A stretch of DNA of 38,589 bases, taken from Janthinobacterium sp. GTDB taxonomy: Bacteria > Pseudomonadota > Gammaproteobacteria > Burkholderiales > Burkholderiaceae_D. The notes under the pieces are model-generated. The model searched no databases and was not told where the DNA came from. It worked only from the letters and a program-made list of their open reading frames with translations. The DNA lies in NCBI GenBank assembly GCA_025356595.1, contig JANXSQ010000079.1:1-38589 (forward strand). The letters run 5' to 3'. The position numbers and the translations under genes were made by a program. Of this stretch, positions 26,917 to 34,086 are shown piece by piece. How positions within the stretch are numbered: the stretch's first letter is position 1; each line of letters begins with the position of its first letter.

Positions 26917-27770
26917 GCGCGATCATTTCCGCCAAGGGCCTGAGCAAGCGCTACGGCAAGCAAGTGGCCATCGACAACATCAGTTTCGACATCGCCCCCG
27001 GGCGCATCGTCGGCCTGATCGGCCCCAACGGCTCGGGCAAGACGACGACCCTGAAAGCCATCCTCGGCCTGACCTCCTTCGAGGGCGAACTGACGGTACT
27101 GGGGCTGGACCCGCGCGCCAGCCGCGACAAGTTGATGGAAGATGTCTGCTTCATCGCCGACGTCGCCATCCTGCCGTCCTGGCTGCGGGTGGGCGAGGCC
27201 ATCGACTTCGTCGCCGGCGTGCATCCCCGCTTCGACCGCGCCAAGGCCGAACGCTACCTGGAACGCACCAAGCTGTCGCCGCGCATGAAGGTCAAGGCCA
27301 TGTCCAAGGGCATGGTGGTGCAACTGCACCTGGCGCTGGTGATGGCCATCGACGCCAAGCTGCTGGTGCTCGACGAGCCGACGCTGGGCCTGGACATCCT
27401 GTACCGCAAGCAGTTCTACCAGAACCTGCTGGAAGACTATTTCGACGAACACAAGACCATCCTCATCACCACCCACCAGATCGAGGAAGTGGAGCACATC
27501 CTGACCGACCTGATGTTCATCCAGGACGGCAAGATCACCCTCTCGGCGACGATGGACGAAGTGGGCGAGCGCTACACCGAGGTGATGGTCGGCGCCGCCT
27601 ACGTCAACGCCGCCAGCGCCCTGCAACCGCTGAGCCAGCGCACCGTCTTCGGCAAATCGGTGATGCTGTTCGACGGCGCCTCGCGCCAGCAACTGGCCAC
27701 CTTCGGCGAAATGCGCACCCCCAGCGTGGCCGACCTGTTTGTCGCCACCATGAAAGGATCCTACGAATGA
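26913..27770 (+). CDS. ABC transporter ATP-binding protein (YtrB-like)
   Basis: The 285-residue ATPase has Walker A (GPNGSGKTT, residues 37-45), Walker B (LLVLDEPTLGLD) and the switch histidine (ITTHQIEE). Its signature motif is a variant, MSKGMVVQL in place of LSGGQ, a form seen in this subfamily. It pairs with the membrane protein encoded next, with a 4-nt overlap at both its ends, giving a tightly coupled gntR-ATPase-permease operon. Such exporters often respond to cell-envelope stress or antimicrobial compounds; the substrate here is unknown. Confidence 0.93.
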   Translation: MSAIISAKGLSKRYGKQVAIDNISFDIAPGRIVGLIGPNGSGKTTTLKAILGLTSFEGELTVLGLDPRASRDKLMEDVCFIADVAILPSWLRVGEAIDFVAGVHPRFDRAKAERYLERTKLSPRMKVKAMSKGMVVQLHLALVMAIDAKLLVLDEPTLGLDILYRKQFYQNLLEDYFDEHKTILITTHQIEEVEHILTDLMFIQDGKITLSATMDEVGERYTEVMVGAAYVNAASALQPLSQRTVFGKSVMLFDGASRQQLATFGEMRTPSVADLFVATMKGSYE

Positions 27771-28735
27771 AAACGATGCAATGGTTAATCAAGCGCGAAT
27801 TGTGGGAACACAAGGGCATGCTGCTGTGGACGCCGCTGGCGGTGGCCACCCTGATGACGCTGTTCGCCGCCGTCATGCTGGCCTTCGGCCACGACGCGAA
27901 CGCGACGCTGACCCTGAACGGCCAGGAGCGCGGCTTCAACTACGTCATCGGCAACGCCTACAGCAGCGCCAACCGGGCCGAGACCATCGCCGTCATGAGC
28001 CGCGGCTACCTGATGGCGGCGGCGCCCATCTTCCTGATGCTGGGCGGGCTGGTGTTTTTCTATTGCCTGGGCGCGCTCTTCGACGAACGGCGCGACCGCA
28101 GCCTGCTGTTCTGGAAATCGCTGCCGGTCTCGGACGCCCAGACGGTCGCCTCGAAAGCGCTGATGGCGCTGACCGTGGCGCCGGCCATCAGCGTCGCCAT
28201 CGGCGCGTTGACCGCCCTGCTGATACTGCTGATGCTGTGCCTCATGATGGCCTTCAAGGGCGTCAACATGCTCGGCTACCTGCTGGCCTCGCCGGACCTC
28301 TACCTTGCGCCGCTGCACATCATCGGCCTGCTGCCGCTGTACGCCCTGTGGGCCCTGCCCACTGTGGGCTGGTTGCTGATGGTGTCGGCCTGGGTGCGCT
28401 CGAAGGTCTTCCTGTGGGCGGTCGGCGCGCCGCTGCTGGCGGGCCTGCTGGCACTGTGGGCCAACAAGGCCTTCGGCCTGGAGTGGAACATCGAGTGGTT
28501 CATGCAGAACGTCATCAGCCGCATCCTGCTGGGCGCGGAGCCGGGCTACTGGTTCGTGTTCGACAAAGTCCAGCAGCAAAGTACCGTACTGCCGGGCAAA
28601 ATGCTGGGCTCGGCCGACGTGTTCACGCATTCCTGGGCCACGCTGGGCAGCGCCAGTCCGTGGATCGGCGCCGCCGCCGGCCTGGCGATGCTGTACGCCG
28701 CCGTCCGCCTGCGCCAGTGGCGCGCCGAAGGCTAG
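27767..28735 (+). CDS. ABC transporter permease of YtrA-controlled operon
   Basis: A 322-residue membrane protein beginning MKTMQWLIKRELWEHKGMLL, the usual cytosolic N-terminal helix of ABC-2-type permeases. Hydrophobic segments lie near residues 22-42, 85-105, 140-165, 185-205, 215-235 and 300-315. FDERRDRSLLFWKSLPVSD is a cytosolic loop conserved in this type. It is last in the operon and is followed by a terminator at 28799. No catalytic residues are expected. Substrate unknown. Confidence 0.88.
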   Translation: MKTMQWLIKRELWEHKGMLLWTPLAVATLMTLFAAVMLAFGHDANATLTLNGQERGFNYVIGNAYSSANRAETIAVMSRGYLMAAAPIFLMLGGLVFFYCLGALFDERRDRSLLFWKSLPVSDAQTVASKALMALTVAPAISVAIGALTALLILLMLCLMMAFKGVNMLGYLLASPDLYLAPLHIIGLLPLYALWALPTVGWLLMVSAWVRSKVFLWAVGAPLLAGLLALWANKAFGLEWNIEWFMQNVISRILLGAEPGYWFVFDKVQQQSTVLPGKMLGSADVFTHSWATLGSASPWIGAAAGLAMLYAAVRLRQWRAEG

Positions 28736-28798
28736 GCGGGCCGGCGCCGGCATCGGCGCCCCGTCGCGCGACTTGGCGATAGACTTGCATAGTTCAAG

Positions 28799-28836
28799 AA
28801 GGTTCTTCCCGGCAATCCGCGAAGAACCTTTTTTTT
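28799..28836 (+). terminator. Rho-independent terminator of the gntR-ABC operon
   Basis: A 10-bp stem AAGGTTCTTC/GAAGAACCTT with a 12-base loop runs into T8. It lies 64 nt after the permease stop. Confidence 0.88.
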
Positions 28837-29013
28837 CGCCGAATTACGGCGGCCCGCACCGGCAAGCGCTCCGCCCAGCATTCCATCGGCGCGCACCGGC
28901 AGCAAGCGCGGCTGAGCGGACGACGACGGGGCGGCAAGCCGCGCGTCCAAAAGCGGCCCACGTGGCGCCCCCCAAGTCGATGCAATGGCCCGACAAGCTC
29001 ATCCTGCAGTCCA

Positions 29014-30015
29014 TTAGCGCACCTTGATCACAGCCTTTCCTTTCGTGCGTCCTGTTTCGACATAGTCCAGTGCCAGTTTCGTTTCCGCGAAAGAGAAGAT
29101 CCGCTCGACCACCGGCCGGATGTGACCGGCTTCGATCAAGCTGGTGATCTCGCCCAGTTGCCGGCCGCTGGCGGACATGAAGTGGAAGGCGTAGCTGACG
29201 CCCTTGCGCCTGGCCGCTCGGCGGATGCCATAGCTGAGCAAGTACATGACCAGGCCGACAACACCGTTCGCGCCACGCTGGCGGGCGAAATCGGGGTCGG
29301 GCGGACCGGCGAGGCCGATCAACTTGCCGCCCGCCTTGAGCACGCCGAGGGATTTTTTCAGCGTCGCCCCGCCCTGCGTATCGAGCACCAGATCGTAGTC
29401 TTTCAGCTTGATCGAGAAATCCTCCGTCTTGTAGTCGATAACGATGTCGGCGCCCAGATCCTTCAGAAATTCGATATTCGCCGCGCTGGCGGTGGTGGCG
29501 ACCGTGGCGCCGAGATGCTTGGCCAGTTGAATCGCGATCGTGCCGACACCGCCCGAACCGGCGTGTATCAGCACTTTCTGGCCCTTCTTCAGCTGGCCTT
29601 TTTCGACCAGCGTCTGCCATGCGGTGAGCGCCGCCAGCGGCATCGACGCGGCCTCCTCCATCGTCAGATTGCGCGGCTTGAGGGCCAGCGCATCTTCTTG
29701 AACCGCGATGAATTCGGCAAAACTACCGATACGGTCCTCGTCCGGCCGCGCGTAGACCTCGTCGCCCACCTTGAAGCGACGCACGCGCGCGCCGACGCGC
29801 AGCACCACGCCGGCCAGGTCATTGCCCAGAATCAGCGGCATTTTATATGGCAACAACAGCTTGAATTCACCATCCCGGATTTTGTTGTCCAGTGGATTGA
29901 CCCCGGCGGCGTGAACCTGCACCAGAACGTCATCCTCGCGCAGCGCCGGCTCCGGCAGCTCGCCGAAGGTGAGCACGTCCGATTTGCCGTAGCGCTTGAT
30001 GAAGTATGCTTTCAT
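29014..30015 (-). CDS. NADP-dependent zinc-free medium-chain oxidoreductase (quinone reductase-like)
   Basis: The 333-residue MDR-family enzyme has the GroES-like N-terminal domain (VHAAGVNPLDNKIRDGEF, then LGNDLAGVVLRVGARVRRF) and a Rossmann domain with the NADPH-binding VLIHAGSGGVGTIAIQLAKHLG. No structural zinc cysteines are present. It should reduce quinones or enones in the cytosol. A strong AAGGAG precedes the ATG. It starts 25 nt after the SDR gene and both follow tetR in the same direction, suggesting a regulated detoxification or redox operon. Confidence 0.9.
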   Translation of the reverse strand: MKAYFIKRYGKSDVLTFGELPEPALREDDVLVQVHAAGVNPLDNKIRDGEFKLLLPYKMPLILGNDLAGVVLRVGARVRRFKVGDEVYARPDEDRIGSFAEFIAVQEDALALKPRNLTMEEAASMPLAALTAWQTLVEKGQLKKGQKVLIHAGSGGVGTIAIQLAKHLGATVATTASAANIEFLKDLGADIVIDYKTEDFSIKLKDYDLVLDTQGGATLKKSLGVLKAGGKLIGLAGPPDPDFARQRGANGVVGLVMYLLSYGIRRAARRKGVSYAFHFMSASGRQLGEITSLIEAGHIRPVVERIFSFAETKLALDYVETGRTKGKAVIKVR

Positions 30016-30040
30016 GAACTGCTCCTTGTTGTATCGTCGA

Positions 30041-30895
30041 TTATTGTGGCTGAACGATGCCCGCCGGGCGCGGCGCCGGCTGGGAGTCCAGCCTCAGGTC
30101 CTTGCGCACGCCGGCTTCGACCAGCGCGGCGGGCGCGTAGCGACGCAGGAAACGCAAGCGGGCGGCCAGCGCGCCCGAGGTGTAGCGCACTTTCGGCCGC
30201 GCCGCCAGCGCCACCCGCAGCACCGTCTCGGCCACCACGGCCGGGCCATCTGCGCCTTCCAGCGCTTCCTTCACGCGCCGATCCAGTCCCGCGCGCAGCG
30301 CGCGATACTCGTCGAGCGCCGCATCGGGCTGCAACTGGTTGGCGTCGAACGCCGACCTGATGTAGGCCGGCTCGACCAGGGAAACACGAATGCCCTGGGT
30401 GCGCAACTCCTGGTCCAGCGCCTCCGAATAGCCTTCCACCGCGTGCTTGGTGGCCGAGTACAGCGCCATATACGGCATCGGCACAAAACCCAATACCGAG
30501 CTGATGTTGATGATGCGCCCGCTCCCGCGCTGCCGCATGTGCGGCACGACGGCGCGCATCATCCGGACGATGCCGAAGAAGTTGGTATCGAAGATCGCCT
30601 GCGCCTGCTGGAGCGAGCTCTCTTCGGCCGCGGCGGGCGCGACGCCGAAGCCGGCGTTGTTGACCAGCAAATCGATGCGCCCTTCGCGCCGCAGCACTTC
30701 CTTGACGGCGGCCGCCACAGAGGCGTCGCTGGTCACATCCAAGGCCAGCATCTCAAATGCGCGCGTGGCGCTTTGCCCTTGCGCGCCGCGACGGCTGCTG
30801 CCGTACACCTTGTAACCCGCCTTGGCGAGCCGCGCGGCGGCGGCTTCGCCGATACCCGATGACGCTCCGGTGACGATTGCGATTTTGCTGTTCAT
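30041..30895 (-). CDS. SDR-family NAD(P)-dependent oxidoreductase
   Basis: This 284-residue classical short-chain dehydrogenase has the TGASSGIG cofactor loop at about residues 10-17, NNAGFG near 85, the serine in INISSVLG, and the catalytic YxxxK in YSATKHAVEGYSEALDQE. The basic residues after strand 2 (GSSRR) favour NADP. The start MNSKIAIVTG at 30895 is supported by AGGGG upstream; the longer frame has no homology. It lies downstream of the TetR gene with a palindromic site in its promoter. Confidence 0.92.
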   Translation of the reverse strand: MNSKIAIVTGASSGIGEAAAARLAKAGYKVYGSSRRGAQGQSATRAFEMLALDVTSDASVAAAVKEVLRREGRIDLLVNNAGFGVAPAAAEESSLQQAQAIFDTNFFGIVRMMRAVVPHMRQRGSGRIINISSVLGFVPMPYMALYSATKHAVEGYSEALDQELRTQGIRVSLVEPAYIRSAFDANQLQPDAALDEYRALRAGLDRRVKEALEGADGPAVVAETVLRVALAARPKVRYTSGALAARLRFLRRYAPAALVEAGVRKDLRLDSQPAPRPAGIVQPQ

Positions 30896-30920
30896 TGTGC
30901 TTCCCCTTAACGCCCGCATT

Positions 30921-30942
30921 AAATATGACGATCATCATATTT
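30921..30942. promoter_or_regulatory. Palindromic operator in the SDR promoter
   Basis: The 22-bp sequence centred on GATC at 30931.5 is a palindrome with two mismatched positions. Its 16-base core ATGACGATCATCATAT is repeated exactly at 31593-31608 beside the TetR start. On the minus strand it overlaps a possible promoter, TTGATA (30946-30951) with TCATAT 17 bp further. This is what a TetR operator should look like. Confidence 0.7.
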
Positions 30943-30985
30943 TTGTATCAAAAAAAGCCCCGGGACGCGGCTTGCCGCGCCCGCC

Positions 30986-31594
30986 TTACTTGCCGGGTAC
31001 TGAAAAATGCTTGAGAGCCGCTTCACACAAGGCCTCGGACAGCCTGGGATCATCGACCGCGCGCGCCATCACCAGCGTGCCGATCATCGAACTGACCATG
31101 AACATGGCCCGCTCGTGCGCGGCGGGCGTTCCCCAGTCGGGCAACTGGCGCGCCACCAAATCGATCATCTCCTTGATGTGGCGCGTGGCCGCATGCCGCA
31201 CCTCCGGCGCCTGGCGGCGCATCTCGGAGCCGAGCGCGGCCACCGGGCAGCCATTCTCAACGCCTTCCAGGTGCTGTTGCGACAAATAGGCGCGCATCAG
31301 CGCCTGCAGGGACTGCCCCGGCGGCGCCGCCGCGGCGATGTCGGCCGACAAGCCGACCGCTTCGGCGCCGGCGCGGTCGGCCGCTTCGGCCAGCAAAGTT
31401 TCGCGCGAGGCAAAATGCGCGTAAAAGCCGCCGTGCGTGAGCCCGGCTTCCTTCATGATGTCCGCCACCCCGGTGCCGGCGTAACCGCTGCGCCGGATCG
31501 CGCGCGCGGCCACCTCGACGATGCGCTCATGCGTCGCTTCCTTGCGGCTCTGGGTGGCGCGCTGTGTTTTCAGATGCTTGGGCTTGGATTGCAT
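30986..31594 (-). CDS. TetR/AcrR-family transcriptional regulator
   Basis: The regulator has an N-terminal helix-turn-helix: RIVEVAARAIRRSGYAGTGV, then DIMKEAGLTHGGFYAHFASR with the recognition helix, followed by a C-terminal ligand domain (VENGCPVAALGSEMRRQAPE). That C-terminal pattern is common in TetR regulators of SDR or oxidoreductase genes. Starts at 31606, 31603 or 31594 are possible; I choose 31594 because the palindrome 31593-31606 covers the earlier ones. The product is then 202 residues. It likely represses itself and the two reductase genes downstream in the same orientation. Confidence 0.9.
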   Translation of the reverse strand: MQSKPKHLKTQRATQSRKEATHERIVEVAARAIRRSGYAGTGVADIMKEAGLTHGGFYAHFASRETLLAEAADRAGAEAVGLSADIAAAAPPGQSLQALMRAYLSQQHLEGVENGCPVAALGSEMRRQAPEVRHAATRHIKEMIDLVARQLPDWGTPAAHERAMFMVSSMIGTLVMARAVDDPRLSEALCEAALKHFSVPGK

Positions 31595-31606
31595 GACGAT
31601 CATCAT
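31593..31606. promoter_or_regulatory. Palindromic operator at the tetR start
   Basis: The near-perfect 14-bp palindrome ATGACGATCATCAT overlaps the candidate start codons of tetR and matches the site at 30925-30938. Binding here would block both transcription and start-codon access. Confidence 0.65.
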
Positions 31607-31659
31607 ATATCATTTTCAAAAAGCGCGCATGACTGCCCGCCAATGCGCGGCCGGAAGGC

Positions 31660-31687
31660 AAAAACGCCCCGTTTCCGGGGCGTTTTT
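31660..31687 (-). terminator. Rho-independent terminator of cysE-yceH
   Basis: The 11-bp stem AAAAACGCCCC/GGGGCGTTTTT with a 6-base loop lies 25 nt beyond the yceH stop on the minus strand and ends in a T-run. Confidence 0.88.
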
Positions 31688-31712
31688 GGCTGGTGGCGAG
31701 CGCGCGGGCGAA

Positions 31713-32411
31713 CTATTCGAACTGCTTCCTGAACGCTTCGAACTGCGCGGCCAGGCCGTCGAAGTCCTGGCGCAACTGCAGCACCTCCTCTTCCAGCTGG
31801 GCGACGCGGCTGCCCTGCGCGGGCGCCGCCACGCTGCCGGCGAAACCGGAAGCGGTTTCCTGCCGCGCCAACGCCTCTTCGCCCGACAGCAACTGGCCGT
31901 AGCGCGGCTCCTTGCTGCCCGGCGCGCGCTCCAGGCGCGCCACCAGCGGCGGGTATTTGTCGATCAGGAATTGCAGGCCCGTTTCGACGTCGGCGACGCT
32001 CTTGAAGTCGTGCATGCGCCCGCTGCGGGTGCGGATTTCGCCGGCCGTCTGCAGGCCGCGCAGCATCAGGATCGACAGGATGGCCAGCTTGTCCTGCTCC
32101 AGCGACCATTTGATGCGCATGCGGTGTTCGTACTTGGTGGTGCGCGCGCCGGCCTGGGTGATGCCGTTGACGAACTTGCGCTGCATCAGCCTTTGCAGCA
32201 CGTCGTAGACGGTTTCCTCGGACAGGGCCATGACCGGGTCGCGGCTCGACAATTGGTTGCAGCCGTTGGTGATGGCGTTCAGCGACAAGGGATAGTTGTC
32301 CGGCGTCAGCGCCTCCTTCTCGGCCAGCACGGCCAGCACGCGGATTTCGAAGGCGTCCAGCACGGCCGCGTCGTCGGAGGTTTTTTCTGCTGCGGGCGAT
32401 TCAATGTTCAT
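31713..32411 (-). CDS. YceH/DUF480 family protein
   Basis: The 232-residue protein shows the two tandem winged-helix units of the YceH family: EIRVLAVLAEKEALTPDNYP, with LNAITNGCNQLSSRDPVMAL, then SLEQDKLAILSILMLRGLQT and GEIRTRSGRMHDF. The C-terminus (from about residue 195) forms a short coiled coil, VAQLEEEVLQLRQDFDGLAA. The molecular role is not established. It follows cysE by 10 nt and shares its terminator. Confidence 0.92.
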   Translation of the reverse strand: MNIESPAAEKTSDDAAVLDAFEIRVLAVLAEKEALTPDNYPLSLNAITNGCNQLSSRDPVMALSEETVYDVLQRLMQRKFVNGITQAGARTTKYEHRMRIKWSLEQDKLAILSILMLRGLQTAGEIRTRSGRMHDFKSVADVETGLQFLIDKYPPLVARLERAPGSKEPRYGQLLSGEEALARQETASGFAGSVAAPAQGSRVAQLEEEVLQLRQDFDGLAAQFEAFRKQFE

Positions 32412-32421
32412 GCGCGCTTCC

Positions 32422-33165
32422 TTAGTCGACTAGTTTGTTCAGTTTCACGGAATCGAATTTATCACACTCTTCCAGGGACGAGCAGGCGATGCCGGCCGAC
32501 TTCAGGGTGGCGACGATGCGCTCGATCTGGCGCTCCTGCGTGACGGCGTGGTTGATCAGGCCGTGCAGCGCCTTCGACAGCGGGTCGTCGCCGTTCGGCG
32601 TGACGCCGTAGGCGGCGAACAGGTGCGCCGTGCTGCCCTCGCGGGCGACGTCCTTCTGCACGATGTGGGCCGGATTGCCGACCGCCGTGGCGCCCGCCGG
32701 CACCGCCTTCAGCAGCACCGCGTTCGAGCCGACCTTGCCGTATTCGCCCACGGTGAAGCCGCCCAGCACCTTCGCGCCGGCGCCGATGATGACGCCGCGC
32801 TCCAGCGTCGGATGGCGCTTGGCGCCGGTGTGCAGCGAGGTGCCGCCCAGGGTCACGCCCTGGTAGATGGTGCAGTCGTCGCCGACCACGGCCGTTTCGC
32901 CGATGACGACGCCGAAGCCGTGGTCGATGAAGACGCGCCGCCCCATCGTCGCGCCGGGGTGGATCTCGATGCCGGTGACGATGCGCGCCAGGTAGGATAT
33001 GAAGCGCCCGAACCACTTCAGGCCGTGCAACCAGCACCAGTGCGCCCAGCGGTGCATGACGATCGCCTGCAGCCCGGGATAGCAGGTCAGCACCTCCCAG
33101 CTGTTGCGGGCGGCCGGGTCGCGTTCGATGATGCTGTTGATGTCTTCGCGCAGATTGTGGAACAT
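32422..33165 (-). CDS. cysE: Serine O-acetyltransferase
   Basis: The 247-residue SAT transfers acetyl from acetyl-CoA to serine, giving O-acetylserine for cysteine synthesis. The N-terminal helical part MFHNLREDINSIIERDPAAR is of the short type. The left-handed beta helix has GIEIHPGATMGRRVFIDHGF, then VIGETAVVGDDCTIYQGVTL and the loop GGTSLHTGAKRHPTL. The C-terminal tail lacks a typical terminal isoleucine, so tight complex formation with the sulfhydrylase is uncertain. It fits the sulfur theme of the window but is far from the ssu region. Confidence 0.93.
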   Translation of the reverse strand: MFHNLREDINSIIERDPAARNSWEVLTCYPGLQAIVMHRWAHWCWLHGLKWFGRFISYLARIVTGIEIHPGATMGRRVFIDHGFGVVIGETAVVGDDCTIYQGVTLGGTSLHTGAKRHPTLERGVIIGAGAKVLGGFTVGEYGKVGSNAVLLKAVPAGATAVGNPAHIVQKDVAREGSTAHLFAAYGVTPNGDDPLSKALHGLINHAVTQERQIERIVATLKSAGIACSSLEECDKFDSVKLNKLVD

Positions 33166-33254
33166 AGGGCTCGGGATAGGGGGAGTGGATGATGATGGTA
33201 GCGTATTCGGCCGCGGCCTGCAGGCGGGCCGCCCTTGCGCCGGAAACGCGGGCG

Positions 33255-33314
33255 AAAAAACAGCGGCCCGATCCGGATGTCCGCCCTGGGGCCGACGCCG
33301 GATCCGTGCCGCTG
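33255..33314 (-). terminator. Rho-independent terminator of rnr-rlmB
   Basis: The arms 33261-33276 and 33298-33314 pair over about 16 bp with small mismatches, and on the minus strand T6 follows. It begins 14 nt after the rlmB stop. Confidence 0.75.
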
Positions 33315-33327
33315 CGGGCGAAGCGGA

Positions 33328-34083
33328 TTAGGCGGCTTCTTTGGCTTCTTTGACCAGGCGCTGGCGGCGCGCTTCGTACAGACAGACGCCGGCGGCGACC
33401 GAGACGTTCAGGCTTTCGACCGAACCGAACATCGGGATGCTGACCAGCATGTCGCAGGTGTCGCGCGTCAGGCGGCGCATGCCCTCGCCTTCCGAACCCA
33501 TGACGAGCGCCGTCGGGCCGCTGAAGTCGCCCTCATACAGACCCTTGTCGCCGTCGTCGGACATGCCGATGAGCCAGATGTCGCGCTCCTTCAGCTCGCG
33601 CATGGTGCGCGCCAGATTCGTCACCGTGATGTAGGGAACGGTCTCGGCGGCGCCGCTGGCCACTTTCGCGGCGGTGGCGTTCAAGCCCACGGCGCGGTCC
33701 TTCGGCACGATCACCGCGTGCGCGCCGACACCGTCGGCCACGCGCAGGCAGGCGCCCAGATTGTGCGGATCGGTGATGCCGTCGAGCACCAGCAGCAGCG
33801 GCGGGCCGTCGATGGCGTCGAGCAGCTCGTCGAGGTTGCGCGCCAGCGCCAGTTCGGACGCGAAGGCGATCACGCCCTGGTGGCGGCGGGTGCCGACGAT
33901 CTTGTCGAGACGCGCGGAATCGACCGGCATGACGCGCACGCCGGCCGCCTTGGCGGCGGCGACCATGTCCTGCATGCGGCGGTCGACCCGGCTCGCATCG
34001 ACAAAGATCTCTTCCACGGACGCGGCCTCATGACGCAAACGCGAGGTCACGGCGTGGAAACCGAAAATCATTTTATTCTTCAT
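33328..34083 (-). CDS. rlmB: 23S rRNA (guanosine-2251-2'-O)-methyltransferase RlmB
   Basis: The 251-residue SPOUT methyltransferase has an N-terminal substrate-binding domain ([20 protein letters not shown]) and the C-terminal knot with [37 protein letters not shown] and [20 protein letters not shown]. It methylates G2251 in the ribosomal P-loop. It follows rnr by 3 nt, an arrangement widely conserved in proteobacteria. Length is normal. Confidence 0.96.
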   Translation of the reverse strand: MKNKMIFGFHAVTSRLRHEAASVEEIFVDASRVDRRMQDMVAAAKAAGVRVMPVDSARLDKIVGTRRHQGVIAFASELALARNLDELLDAIDGPPLLLVLDGITDPHNLGACLRVADGVGAHAVIVPKDRAVGLNATAAKVASGAAETVPYITVTNLARTMRELKERDIWLIGMSDDGDKGLYEGDFSGPTALVMGSEGEGMRRLTRDTCDMLVSIPMFGSVESLNVSVAAGVCLYEARRQRLVKEAKEAA

Positions 34084-34086
34084 GTG

